A stretch of DNA of 64,000 nt from Piscicola geometra (Eukaryota > Annelida > Clitellata > Hirudinida > Piscicolidae): positions 2,474,184 to 2,538,183 of the forward strand of contig OX030970.1 of the NCBI GenBank assembly GCA_943735955.1, written 5' to 3'. Of the stretch, positions 40,701 through 63,732 are shown piece after piece (the first letter of the stretch is position 1; every line of letters starts with the position of its first letter). Both the position numbers and the translations under genes were made by a program. The notes beneath the pieces are model-generated. The model was not told where the DNA came from. It worked only from the letters and a program-made list of their open reading frames with translations, and searched no databases.

Positions 40701-43700
40701 ACATCTCTCCACCACTACCCACATATCTCCACCACTACCCACGTCTCTCCACCACTACCCACATCTCTCCACCACTACCCACATCTCTCCACCACTACCC
40801 ACATCTCTCCACCACTACCCACATCTCTCCATCACTACCCACATCTCTCCACCACTACCCACATATCTCCACCACTACCCACATCTCTCCACCACTACCC
40901 ACATCTCTCCACCACTACTCACATCTCTCCACCACTACCCACATCTCTCCACCACTACCAACATATCTCCACCACTACCCACATCTCTCCACCACTACCA
41001 ACATATCTCCACCACTACCCACATCTCTCCACCACTACCCACATCTCTCCACCACTACCCACATCTCTCCACCACTACCAACATATCTCCACCACTACCC
41101 ACATCTCTCCACCACTACCCACATCTCTCCACCACTACCCACATCTCTCCACCACTACCCACATCTCTCCACCACTACCCAAATATCTCCACCACTACCC
41201 ACATCTCTCCACCACTACCCACATCTCTCCACCACTACCCACATCTCCCACCACTACCCACATCTCTCCACCACTACCCACATCTCTCCACCACTACCCA
41301 CATATCTCCACCACTACCCACATCTCTCCATCACTACCCACATCTCTCCACCACTACCCACATCTCTCCATCACTACCCACATATCTCCACCACTACCCA
41401 CATCTCTCCACCACTACCCACATCTCTCCACCACTACCCACATCTCTCCACCACTAACCACATTTCTCCATCACTACCCACATCTCTCCACCACTACCCA
41501 CATCTCTCCACCACTACCCACATCTCTCCACCACTACCCACATCTCTCCACCACTACCCACATCTCTCCACCACTAACCACATTTCTCCATCACTACCCA
41601 CATCTCTCCACCACTACCCACATCTCCCCACCACTACCCACATCTCTCCATCACTACCCACATCTCTCCACCACTACCCACATCTCTCCACCACTACCCA
41701 CATCTCTCCACCACTAACCACATCTCTCCACCACTACCCACATCTCTCCACCACTAACCACATTTCTCCATCACTACCCACATCTCTCCACCACTACCCA
41801 CATCTCCCCACCACTACCCACATCTCTCCACCACTACCCACATCTCTCCACCACTACCCACATCTCTCCACCACTACCAACATCTCTCCACTACTACCCA
41901 CATCTCTCCACCACTACCCACATCTCTCCACCACTACCAACATATCTCCACCACTGCCCACATCTCCCCACCACTACCCACATCTCTCCACCACTACCCA
42001 CATCTCTCCACCACTACCCACATCTTTCCACCACTACCCACATCTCTCCACCACTACCCACATCTCTCCACCACTACCCACATCTCTCCACCACTACCAA
42101 CATCTCTCCACCACTACCCACATCTCTCCACCACTACCCACATTTCTCCATCACTACCCACATCTCTCCACCACTACCCACATCTCTCCACCACTACCCA
42201 CATCTCTCCACCACTACCCACATCTCTCCACCACTACCCACATCTCTCCACCACTAACCACATATCTCCACCACTATCCACATCTCTCCACCACTACCAT
42301 CATATCTCCACCACTAACCACATCTCTCCACCACTACCCACATCTCTCCACCACTACCCACATCTCTCCACCACTACCCACATCTCTCCACCACTACCCA
42401 CATCTCTCCACTACTACCCACATCTCTCCACCACTACCCACATCCTTCCACCACTACCCACATCTCTCCACCACTACCCACATCTCTCCACCACTACCCA
42501 CATCTCTCCACTACTACCCACATCTCTCCACCACTACCCACATCCTTCCACCACTACCCACATCTCTCCACCACTACCCACATCCTTCCACCACTACCCA
42601 CATCTCTCCACCACTACCCACATCTTTCCACCACTACCCACATCTCTCCACCACTACCCACATCTCTCCACCACTACCCACATCTCTCCACCACTACCCA
42701 CATCTCTCCACCACTACCCACATCTCTCCACCACTACCAACATATCTCCACCACTACCCACATCTCTCCACCACTACCCACATCTCTCCACTACTACCCC
42801 ACATCTCTCCACCACTACCCACATCCTTCCACCACTACCCACATCTCTCCACCACTATCCACATCTCTCCACCACTACCCACATCTCTCCACCACTACCC
42901 ACATCTCTCCACCACTACCCACATCTCTCCATCACTACCCACATCTCTCCACCACTACCCACATCTCTCCACCACTACCCACATCTCCCACCACTACCCA
43001 CATCTCTCCACCACTACCCACATCTCTCCACCACTAACCACATCTCTCCACCACTACCCACATCTCTCCACCACTACCCACATCTCTCCACCACTACCCA
43101 CATCATCTCCACCACTACCCACATCTCTCCACCACTACCCAATCTCCACCACTACCCACATCTCTCCACCACTACCCACATCTCTCCACCACTACCAACA
43201 TATCTCCACCACTACCCACATCTCTCCACCACTCCACATATCTCCACCACTACCCACATCTCTCCACCACTACCCACATCTCTCCACCACTACCCACATC
43301 TCTCCACCACTACCAACATCTCTCCACCACTACCCACATCTCTCCACCACTACCCACATCTCTCCACCACTACCCACATCTCTCCACCACTACCCACATC
43401 TCTCCACCACTACCCACATCTCTCCACCACTACCCACATCTCTCCACCACTACCCACATCTCTCCACCACTACCCACATCTCCACCACTACCCACATCTC
43501 TCCACCACTACCCACATCTCTCCACCACTACCCACATCTCTCCACCACTACCCACATCTCTCCACCACTACCCACATCTCTCCACCACTACCCACATCTC
43601 ACCACTACCCACATCTCCCACCACTACCCACATCTCTCCACCACTACCCACATCTCTCCACCACTACCCACATCTCTCCACCACTACCCACATCTCTCCA

Positions 43701-46700
43701 CCACTACCCACATCTCTCCACCACTACCCACATCTCTCCACCACTACCCACATCTCTCCACCACTACCCACATCTCTCCACCACTACCCACATATCTCCA
43801 CCACTACCCACATCTCTCCACCACTACCCACATCTCCCCACCACTACCCACATCTCTCCACCACTACCCACATATCCCCACCACTACCCACATCTCTCCA
43901 CCACTACCCACATCTCTCCACCACTACCAACATATCTCCACCACTACCCACATCTCTCCACCACTACCCACATGTCTCCACCACTACCCACATCTCTCCA
44001 CCACTAACCACATCTCTCCACCACTACCCACATCTCTCCACACTACCCACATATCTCCACCACTCACATCTCTCCATCACTACCCACATCTCTCCACCAC
44101 TACCCACATCTCTCCATCACTACCCACATATCTCCACCACTACCCACATCTCTCCACCACTACCCACATCTCTCCACCACTACCAACATATCTCCACCAC
44201 TACCCACATCTCTCCACCACTACCCACATCTCTCCACACTACCCACATCTCTCCACCACTACCCACATCTCTCCACCACTACCCACATCTCTCCACCACT
44301 ACCCACATCTCTCCACCACTACCCACATCTCTCCACCACTACCCACATCTCTCCACCACTACCCACATCTCTCCACCACTACCCACATCTCTCCATCACT
44401 ACCCACATCTCTCCACCACTACCCACATATCTCCACCACTACCCACATCTCCCCACCACTACCCACATCTCTCCACCACTACCCACATCTCTCCACCACT
44501 AACCACATCTCTCCACGACTACCCACATCTCTCCACCACTACCCACATCTCTCCACCACTACCCACATATCTCCACCACTACCCACATCTCTCCACCACT
44601 ACCCACATCTCTCCACCACTACCCACATCTCTCCACCACTACCCACATCTCTCCACCACTACCAACATATCTCCACCACTACCCACATCTCTCCACCACT
44701 ACCAACATATCTCCACCACTACCCACATCTCTCCACCACTACCCACATCTCTCCACCACTACCCACATCTCTCCACCACTACCAACATATCTCCACCACT
44801 ACCCACATCTCTCCACCACTACCCACATCTCTCCACCACTACCCACATCTCTCCACCACTACCCACATCTCTCCACCACTACCCAAATATCTCCACCACT
44901 ACCCACATCTCTCCACCACTACCCACATCTCTCCACCACTACCCACATCTCCCACCACTACCCACATCTCTCCACCACTACCCACATCTCTCCACCACTA
45001 CCCACATCTCTCCACCACTACCCACATCTCTCCACCACTACCCACATCTCTCCACCACTACCCACATCTCTCCACCACTACCCACATATCTCCACCACTA
45101 CCCACATCTCCCACCACTACCCACATCTCTCCACCACTACCCACATCTCTCCACCACTACCCACATCTCCCCACCACTACCCACATCTCTCCACCACTAC
45201 CCACATCTCTCCACCACTACCCAAATCTCTCCACCACTACCCACATCTCTCCACCACTACCCACATCTCTCCACCACTACCCACATATCTCCACCACTAC
45301 CCACATCTCTCCACCACTACCCACATCTCCCCACCACTACCCACATCTCTCCACCACTACCCACATCTCTCCACCACTACCAACATCTCTCCACCACTAA
45401 CCACATCTCTCCACCACTACCCACATCTCTCCACCACTAACCACATCTCTCCACCACTACCCACATCTCTCCACCACTACCCACATATCTCCACCACTAC
45501 CCACATCTCTCCATCACTACCCACATCTCTCCACCACTACCCACATCTCTCCATCACTACCCACATATCTCCACCACTACCCACATCTCTCCACCACTAC
45601 CCACATCTCTCCACCACTACCAACATATCTCCACCACTACCCACATCTCTCCACCACTACCCACATCTCTCCACCACTACCCACATCTCTCCACCACTAC
45701 CCACATCTCTCCACCACTACCCACATCTCTCCACCACTACCCACATCTCTCCACCACTACCCACATCTCTCCACCACTACCAACATCTCTCCACCACTAC
45801 CCACATATCTCCACCACTACCCACATCTCTCCACCACTACCCACATCTCTCCACCACTACCCACATCTATCCACCACTACCCACATCTCTCCACCACTAC
45901 CCACATCTCTCCACCACTACCCACATATCTCCACCACTACCCACATCTCCCCACCACTACCCACATCCTTCCACCACTACCCACATCTCTCCACCACTAC
46001 CCACATCTCTCCACCACTACCCACATCTCCCAACACTACCCACATCTTTCCACCACTACCCACATCTCCCCACCACTACCCACATCTCTCCACCACTACC
46101 CACATCTCTCCACCACTACCCACATCTCTCCACCACTACCCACATCTCTCCACCACTACCCACATCTCTCCACCACTACCCACATCTCTCCACCACTACC
46201 CACATCTCTCCACCACTACCCACATCTCCCAACACTACCCACATCTCTCCACCACTACCCACATCTCCCACCACTACCCACATCTCTCCACCACTACCCA
46301 CATCTCTCCACCACTACCCACATATCTCCACCACTACCCACATCTCTCCACCACTACCCACATCTCTCCACCACTAACCACATTTCTCCACCACTACCCA
46401 CATCTCTCCACCACTACCCACATCTCTCCACCACTAACCACATCTCTCCACCACTACCCACATCTCTCCACCACTACCCACATCTCTCCACCACTAACCA
46501 CATTTCTCCACCACTACCCACATCTCTCCACCACTACCCACATCTCTCCACCACTACCCACATCTCTCCACCACTACCCACATCTCTCCACCACTACCCA
46601 CATCTCTCCACCACTAACCACATCTCTCCACCACTACCCACATCTCTCCACCACTACCCACATCTCTCCACCACTAACCACATCTCTCCACCACTACCCA

Positions 46701-49700
46701 CATCTCTCCACCACTAACCACATTTCTCCATCACTACCCACATCTCTCCACCACTACCCACATCTCCCCACCACTACCCACATCTCTCCACCACTACCCA
46801 CATCTCTCCACCACTACCCACATCTCTCCACCACTACCAACATCTCTCCACTACTACCCACATCTCTCCACCACTACCCACATCTCTCCACCACTACCAA
46901 CATATCTCCACCACTGCCCACATCTCCCCACCACTACCCACATCTCTCCACCACTACCCACATCTCTCCACCACTACCCACATCTTTCCACCACTACCCA
47001 CATCTCTCCACCACTACCCACATCTCTCCACCACTACCCACATCTCTCCACCACTACCAACATCTCTCCACCACTACCCACATCTCTCCACCACTACCCA
47101 CATTTCTCCATCACTACCCACATCTCTCCACCACTACCCACATCTCTCCACCACTACCCACATCTCTCCACCACTACCCACATCTCTCCACCACTACCCA
47201 CATCTCTCCACCACTAACCACATATCTCCACCACTATCCACATCTCTCCACCACTACCATCATATCTCCACCACTAACCACATCTCTCCACCACTACCCA
47301 CATCTCTCCACCACTACCCACATCTCTCCACCACTACCCACATCTCTCCACCACTACCCACATCTCTCCACTACTACCCACATCTCTCCACCACTACCCA
47401 CATCCTTCCACCACTACCCACATCTCTCCACCACTACCCACATCTCTCCACCACTACCCACATCTCTCCACTACTACCCACATCTCTCCACCACTACCCA
47501 CATCCTTCCACCACTACCCACATCTCTCCACCACTACCCACATCCTTCCACCACTACCCACATCTCTCCACCACTACCCACATCTTTCCACCACTACCCA
47601 CATCTCTCCACCACTACCCACATCTCTCCACCACTACCCACATCTCTCCACCACTACCCACATCTCTCCACCACTACCCACATCTCTCCACCACTACCAA
47701 CATATCTCCACCACTACCCACATCTCTCCACCACTACCCACATCTCTCCACTACTACCCACATCTCTCCACCACTACCCACATCCTTCCACCACTACCCA
47801 CATCTCTCCACCACTATCCACATCTCTCCACCACTACCCACATCTCTCCACCACTACCCACATCTCTCCACCACTACCCACATCTCTCCATCACTACCCA
47901 CATCTCTCCACCACTACCCACATATCTCCACCACTACCCACATCTCCCCACCACTACCCACATCTCTCCACCACTACCCACATCTCTCCACCACTAACCA
48001 CATCTCTCCACGACTACCCACATCTCTCCACCACTACCCACATCTCTCCACCACTACCCACATATCTCCACCACTACCCACATCTCTCCACCACTACCCA
48101 CATCTCTCCACCACTACCCACATCTCTCCACCACTACCCACATCTCTCCACCACTACCAACATATCTCCACCACTACCCACATCTCTCCACCACTACCAA
48201 CATATCTCCACCACTACCCACATCTCTCCACCACTACCCACATCTCTCCACCACTACCCACATCTCTCCACCACTACCAACATATCTCCACCACTACCCA
48301 CATCTCTCCACCACTACCCACATCTCTCCACCACTACCCACATCTCTCCACCACTACCCACATCTCTCCACCACTACCCAAATATCTCCACCACTACCCA
48401 CATCTCTCCACCACTACCCACATCTCTCCACCACTACCCACATCTCCCACCACTACCCACATCTCTCCACCACTACCCACATCTCTCCACCACTACCCAC
48501 ATCTCTCCACCACTACCCACATCTCTCCACCACTACCCACATCTCTCCACCACTACCCACATCTCTCCACCACTACCCACATATCTCCACCACTACCCAC
48601 ATCTCCCACCACTACCCACATCTCTCCACCACTACCCACATCTCTCCACCACTACCCACATCTCCCCACCACTACCCACATCTCTCCACCACTACCCACA
48701 TCTCTCCACCACTACCCAAATCTCTCCACCACTACCCACATCTCTCCACCACTACCCACATCTCTCCACCACTACCCACATATCTCCACCACTACCCACA
48801 TCTCTCCACCACTACCCACATCTCCCCACCACTACCCACATCTCTCCACCACTACCCACATATCCCCACCACTACCCACATCTCTCCACCACTACCCACA
48901 TCTCTCCACCACTACCAACATATCTCCACCACTACCCACATCTCTCCACCACTACCCACATGTCTCCACCACTACCCACATCTCTCCACCACTAACCACA
49001 TCTCTCCACCACTACCCACATCTCTCCACCACTACCCACATATCTCCACCACTACCCACATCTCTCCATCACTACCCACATCTCTCCACCACTACCCACA
49101 TCTCTCCATCACTACCCACATATCTCCACCACTACCCACATCTCTCCACCACTACCCACATCTCTCCACCACTACCAACATATCTCCACCACTACCCACA
49201 TCTCTCCACCACTACCCACATCTCTCCACCACTACCCACATCTCTCCACCACTACCCACATCTCTCCACCACTACCCACATCTCTCCACCACTACCCACA
49301 TCTCTCCACCACTACCAACATCTCTCCACCACTACCCACATATCTCCACCACTACCCACATCTCTCCACCACTACCCACATCTCTCCATCACTACCCACA
49401 TCTCTCCACCACTACCCACATATCTCCACCACTACCCACATCTCCCCACCACTACCCACATCTCTCCACCACTACCCACATCTCTCCACCACTAACCACA
49501 TCTCTCCACGACTACCCACATCTCTCCACCACTACCCACATCTCTCCACCACTACCCACATATCTCCACCACTACCCACATCTCTCCACCACTACCCACA
49601 TCTCTCCACCACTACCCACATCTCTCCACCACTACCCACATCTCTCCACCACTACCAACATATCTCCACCACTACCCACATCTCTCCACCACTACCAACA

Positions 49701-52700
49701 TATCTCCACCACTACCCACATCTCTCCACCACTACCCACATCTCTCCACCACTACCCACATCTCTCCACCACTACCAACATATCTCCACCACTACCCACA
49801 TCTCTCCACCACTACCCACATCTCTCCACCACTACCCACATCTCTCCACCACTACCCACATCTCTCCACCACTACCCAAATATCTCCACCACTACCCACA
49901 TCTCTCCACCACTACCCACATCTCTCCACCACTACCCACATCTCCCACCACTACCCACATCTCTCCACCACTACCCACATCTCTCCACCACTACCCACAT
50001 CTCTCCACCACTACCCACATCTCTCCACCACTACCCACATCTCTCCACCACTACCCACATCTCTCCACCACTACCCACATATCTCCACCACTACCCACAT
50101 CTCCCACCACTACCCACATCTCTCCACCACTACCCACATCTCTCCACCACTACCCACATCTCCCCACCACTACCCACATCTCTCCACCACTACCCACATC
50201 TCTCCACCACTACCCAAATCTCTCCACCACTACCCACATCTCTCCACCACTACCCACATCTCTCCACCACTACCCACATATCTCCACCACTACCCACATC
50301 TCTCCACCACTACCCACATCTCCCCACCACTACCCACATCTCTCCACCACTACCCACATCTCTCCACCACTACCAACATCTCTCCACCACTAACCACATC
50401 TCTCCACCACTACCCACATCTCTCCACCACTAACCACATCTCTCCACCACTACCCACATCTCTCCACCACTACCCACATATCTCCACCACTACCCACATC
50501 TCTCCATCACTACCCACATCTCTCCACCACTACCCACATCTCTCCATCACTACCCACATATCTCCACCACTACCCACATCTCTCCACCACTACCCACATC
50601 TCTCCACCACTACCAACATATCTCCACCACTACCCACATCTCTCCACCACTACCCACATCTCTCCACCACTACCCACATCTCTCCACCACTACCCACATC
50701 TCTCCACCACTACCCACATCTCTCCACCACTACCCACATCTCTCCACCACTACCCACATCTCTCCACCACTACCAACATCTCTCCACCACTACCCACATA
50801 TCTCCACCACTACCCACATCTCTCCACCACTACCCACATCTCTCCACCACTACCCACATCTATCCACCACTACCCACATCTCTCCACCACTACCCACATC
50901 TCTCCACCACTACCCACATATCTCCACCACTACCCACATCTCCCCACCACTACCCACATCCTTCCACCACTACCCACATCTCTCCACCACTACCCACATC
51001 TCTCCACCACTACCCACATCTCCCAACACTACCCACATCTTTCCACCACTACCCACATCTCCCCACCACTACCCACATCTCTCCACCACTACCCACATCT
51101 CTCCACCACTACCCACATCTCTCCACCACTACCCACATCTCTCCACCACTACCCACATCTCTCCACCACTACCCACATCTCTCCACCACTACCCACATCT
51201 CTCCACCACTACCCACATCTCCCAACACTACCCACATCTCTCCACCACTACCCACATCTCCCACCACTACCCACATCTCTCCACCACTACCCACATCTCT
51301 CCACCACTACCCACATATCTCCACCACTACCCACATCTCTCCACCACTACCCACATCTCTCCACCACTAACCACATTTCTCCACCACTACCCACATCTCT
51401 CCACCACTACCCACATCTCTCCACCACTAACCACATCTCTCCACCACTACCCACATCTCTCCACCACTACCCACATCTCTCCACCACTAACCACATTTCT
51501 CCACCACTACCCACATCTCTCCACCACTAACCACATCTCTCCACCACTAACCACATCTCTCCACCACTAACCACATCTCTCCACCACTACCCACATCTCT
51601 CCACTACTACCCACATCTCTCCACCACTACCCACATCTCTCCATCACTACCCACATCTCTCCACTACTACCCACATCTCCCACCACTACCCACATCTCCC
51701 CACCACTACCCACATCTCTTCACCACTACCCACATCTCTCCACCACTACCCACATCTCTCCACCACTAACCACATCTCTCCACCACTAACCACATCTCTC
51801 CACCACTAACCACATCTCTCCACCACTACCCACATCTCTCCACTACTACCCACATCTCTCCATCACTACCCACATCTCTCCACCACTACCCACATCTCTC
51901 CACCACTACCCACATCTCCCCACCACTAACCACATCTCCCCACCACTAACCACATCTCTCCACCACTACCCACATCTCTCCACCACTACCCACATCCCTC
52001 CACCACTACCTACATCTCTCCACGACTACCCACATCTCTCCACCACTACCCACATCTCTCCACCACTACCCATATCTCTCCACCACTACCCACATATCTC
52101 CACCACTACCCACATCTCTCCACCACTACCCACATCTCTCCACCACTACCCACATCTCCCCACCACTACCCACATATCTCCACCACTACCCACATCTCTC
52201 CACCACTACCCACATCTCCCCACCACTACCCACATCTCTCCACCACTACCCACATCTCTCCACCACTACCCACATCTCCCCACCACTACCCACATCTCTC
52301 CACCACTACCCACATCTCTCCATCACTACCCACATCTCTCCACTACTACCCACATCTCCCACCACTACCCACATCTCCCCACCACTAACCACATCTCCCC
52401 ACCACTACCCACATCTCTCCACCACTACCCACATCTCTCCACCACTACCTACATCTCTCCACGACTACCCACATCTCTCCACCACTACCCACATCTCTCC
52501 ACCACTACCCACATCTCTCCACCACTACCCACATCTCTCCACCACTAACCACATTTCTCCACCACTACCCACGTCTCTCCACAATCCTTCTACCCATTTC
52601 TCCCATCTCCCCAGGACACTCAAGTTTTCTCTCTTTCTGGCTGCAAACGCATTCCTGAACTGGTTAAAATCAACTTCTTTTCTCTGGCCAAAAATCTCAA

Positions 52701-52719
52701 TTTGAAGAATGAGCTTTGA
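34787..52719 (+). CDS. Torsin: Torsin-family AAA+ ATPase
   Basis: Eight exons: 34787-34910, 35008-35111, 35313-35474, 35578-35615, 35846-35983, 37454-37581, 38812-38993, 52615-52719. Total 981 nt in phase, 326 residues, the usual torsin length. Exon 1 encodes a signal peptide (FFKLIFLLKFASISAW). Walker A is GWTGSGKN (about 83-90), Walker B LFIFDEIEKM (about 148-157), sensor 1 FLFLSNSAG and the torsin sensor-2 GCK in SLSGCKR near the C-terminus. Torsins work in the ER lumen and nuclear envelope with LAP1/LULL1-type activators. All ATPase motifs are present. Introns 5, 6 and 7 consist largely of minisatellites, so nearly all of the 18-kb span is repeat. I cannot tell which vertebrate paralogue is closest. 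Confidence 0.95.
35984..37130. repeat. G-rich minisatellite of about 28 bp, about 38 copies
   Basis: The unit is GTGTGTGGATAAGGGTGGGTT plus a run of 5-10 G. It starts at the donor of torsin exon 35846-35983. Each copy has at least three G runs on the sense strand. Confidence 0.95.
37735..38805. repeat. C-rich minisatellite (CCCAACACCCCATCCA)
   Basis: Irregular units of about 15-38 bp (CACCCAACCCAACACCCCAT) fill torsin intron 6 and run to the acceptor of exon 38812-38993. The array is C-rich at an acceptor, whereas the previous array is G-rich at a donor. Confidence 0.93.
39225..52590. repeat. Giant 20-bp minisatellite, about 668 copies (13.4 kb)
   Basis: The unit is CCACCACTACCCACATCTCT. 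Common variants are CCATCACT, TACCAACAT, TAACCACAT, ACATAT and CTCCCC. It occupies nearly all of the last torsin intron. Twenty is not divisible by 3, so one frame repeats every 60 bp and stays open for over 2000 codons, which is not a gene. Blocks of about 1.5 and 5 kb recur within it. Confidence 0.98.
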
Positions 52720-53271
52720 CCCACTGGAAAATTAGCTGCATTTTTGCTTGTTATTCTTATTTTTCTTTAATAACTTATTGTATTATTCGTTCATATTTAT
52801 TTATTTTAATTAGGAAATATTTTCATAATAGTTTATGGATTAGGGCAAAATAGATTTAAAAAAAATAGTAATTGGATAAAATAGACTGGAAATAGTATTC
52901 CTAACCCTGCTTTTTTCAAGGACTATTTTTGCTAAGGTCTATTTTGTTTATATGCCATAGTTACTTTATTCTTCTGTGTTGCATATGTAGAGTTTTTTAA
53001 GTTTGATTTTGTTTGCTGGCCTATGAAATAAAATAAATCATGTTTCACTAATGACTCTCAAATTTAAGAAGTTAATTTTAATCATTTGGTTGCTAATTCA
53101 GAAAACATTATTACAAAGATTCGCTTTTAGTTGCTAACTTTTAAAAGTGCATTGAATAAGAATTTAAAGACCAAATTCACCCTCAAAATAAACCAATCTT
53201 GTCACTTTTACTTTTCACTCAAAACTAGCCTAACTGATTCTACATTCGCAAACAAGCCCTTCATCTCTCGC
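52720..53271. other. Torsin 3' UTR and SMIM4 upstream region
   Basis: AT-rich. AATAAA at about 53027 probably ends torsin. SMIM4, on the same strand, starts at 53272. No other feature is seen. Confidence 0.6.
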
Positions 53272-53654
53272 ATGCAATACAGTAAAAGACTTGCTCAATT
53301 CTTGAGGAGGGTGCCAGGGGAAGAAAGGTTTGGGCTTTACCGATTCCTGCCCTTCTTCTTTCTACTCGGAGGATTGATGGAGTTCACTATGATAAACTGG
53401 AGATTTGGGCAGGTCAACTTCTGTGAGTTTGCTTGCCTTTAATAATAAAAAAAATGTAATTATGGAAAATTATTTAAATTTAATGATTTTTCAAAAAGAA
53501 GTTAAAACAGAGTTTTTGGATGTAAATAGATTTTTAATATTTTATTGTATTTTAAAACATAGATATTTTTACAGACGATGTTTACAAAAAGAAACAGCTT
53601 GAAAAGGCGCTACTGGAATTGAAAAAAGAAGATGCAGTGATGGATGGAGGATGA
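53272..53654 (+). CDS. SMIM4: Small integral membrane protein 4 (UQCC5)
   Basis: Two exons, 53272-53422 and 53575-53654, encode 76 residues (human about 70). The sequence opens MQYSKRLAQFLRRVPGEERF and continues with YRFLPFFFLLGGLMEFTMI, the single membrane span, then a charged helical tail ending VMDGG. It matches SMIM4/UQCC5, an inner mitochondrial membrane assembly factor for complex III. I chose ATG 53272 because it aligns with the family start; an upstream in-frame ATG at 53131 would add 47 unrelated residues. AATAAA is at 53707. Confidence 0.94.
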
Positions 53655-54061
53655 ATGAATGCATGGTGAATGAATGGAAGATTAATTACAGACAACTGAA
53701 TGTACGAATAAAATTTCAAGTTATAAGCAAAAATAAATGATTTCGAAGAGAATAATGTCAATTGCAAGTGAATGCCATGTCTCCAGACTTTCCCTCTTAT
53801 GGATCTTTTTACAGCCTTGAAAAACTTTTTATATATTATGTTTGGCGAATTGTTAAAAGCGTGGAAAAACGATGAGTAAACCTAAAAACGAAAAAAGAAA
53901 GAAATCTAAAGTAAGAAGCAAAGCGTTCAATTGTAAATGTAAAAAAATTTTTTTATTTTTTTAATTATCCCCTAAGTAGAATTATTTAAAAATAGAAAAA
54001 CTTAAATATACCGTAAATTTTTTGGACATTATGGGTGACACTGTTGAGTTATATAACAAAC

Positions 54062-54275
54062 AAATAATCAATCAATCAATCAATCAAATAGATTTCTATA
54101 GCGCTCTTTCTTCAAATTCAAGAGCGCTCGTAAATAAATTTGTCGAACAGATATGTCTTCAGATCCTTACGAAAAGTAAATAATGATTTAGAAGTAGTTA
54201 AATAAGGAGGTAGTGAGTTCCAAATATATGGACCTGCATAATGGAAAGAACGTTTAGCAAAAGAGTTCGACACAT
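54062..54275 (-). mobile_element. CR1/L2-like LINE 3' end
   Basis: Reverse complement of the family seen at 4960-5140: the end of the reverse-transcriptase frame, the AGCGCT hairpin and an (AATC)n tail. It is 5'-truncated. The matching body of about 110 bp is much better conserved than the flanks. AT-rich sequence to 54536 holds the 3' UTR of the next gene and one YY1-like site. Confidence 0.82.
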
Positions 54276-54536
54276 TTAAAAAACCAAAAAACAATGAACA
54301 ATATAAAGTATATTTTTATTATTGTTTGAAGTTTAAAAAACAAAATTATTGGATCCGAAAACAAACTATTCAACAAAATCATAAACGGTTAAAAGCGGCG
54401 GCCAAGATGGCTGCTGCTAACCAAATAAATAAAAAGATTATTTATTAAAAAAATTAATACGATATAATAAATAACTCAATTTAATTTATCATTTAAATAT
54501 TGATATACCATGATTACATCAAAAATAGCCAATTAA

Positions 54537-59758
<5,222 letters not shown>

Positions 59759-60100
59759 TTTTAAGTTGATTTTTTTCAAAATCTAGTATGAATATTTAAA
59801 GTTTAAAGTTTAAACTATACTTCGGGCTTAGTTTTGTTTTAAACTCAAAATAAATATTCTAGCACCAAATAGTGGCTCAATTTATTCAAAAAATGATATC
59901 CAAATAATAATTATAATTCATAGTAGAATAATATTTTCACATGATTTTGGATGAGATAACGGAGAATAGAGGCGTATGTAGTATTTTCAGAACCAAAATA
60001 TTCAATATTTTACAAAATTTAAACTTTTCACCTTCAAAACATCAACTATAACTAACACAATTCTCAATGACTTCATATAAGCTAAATTATAACAAATAAT
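59759..60100. other. Short intergenic region between LYST 3' end and the double-Death gene start
   Basis: AT-rich, 342 bp, both genes on the minus strand. It must hold the LYST 3' UTR and the promoter of the Death gene. No motif stands out. Confidence 0.55.

Positions 60101-63732
<3,632 letters not shown>

Noticed and set aside
39032..45400. 2122-codon open reading frame (His/Thr/Pro/Leu/Ser repeats)
   Set aside because: It is a translation of the 20-bp intronic minisatellite. Twenty is not divisible by 3, so one frame stays open by chance. It starts inside the torsin intron and breaks wherever a unit varies.
39225..52590. CRISPR-like regular repeats
   Set aside because: The repeats are contiguous with no unique spacers, and the sequence is an animal intron.
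53131..53271. Upstream ATG for SMIM4 at 53131
   Set aside because: The extra 47 residues do not resemble the family, whose start aligns with ATG 53272.
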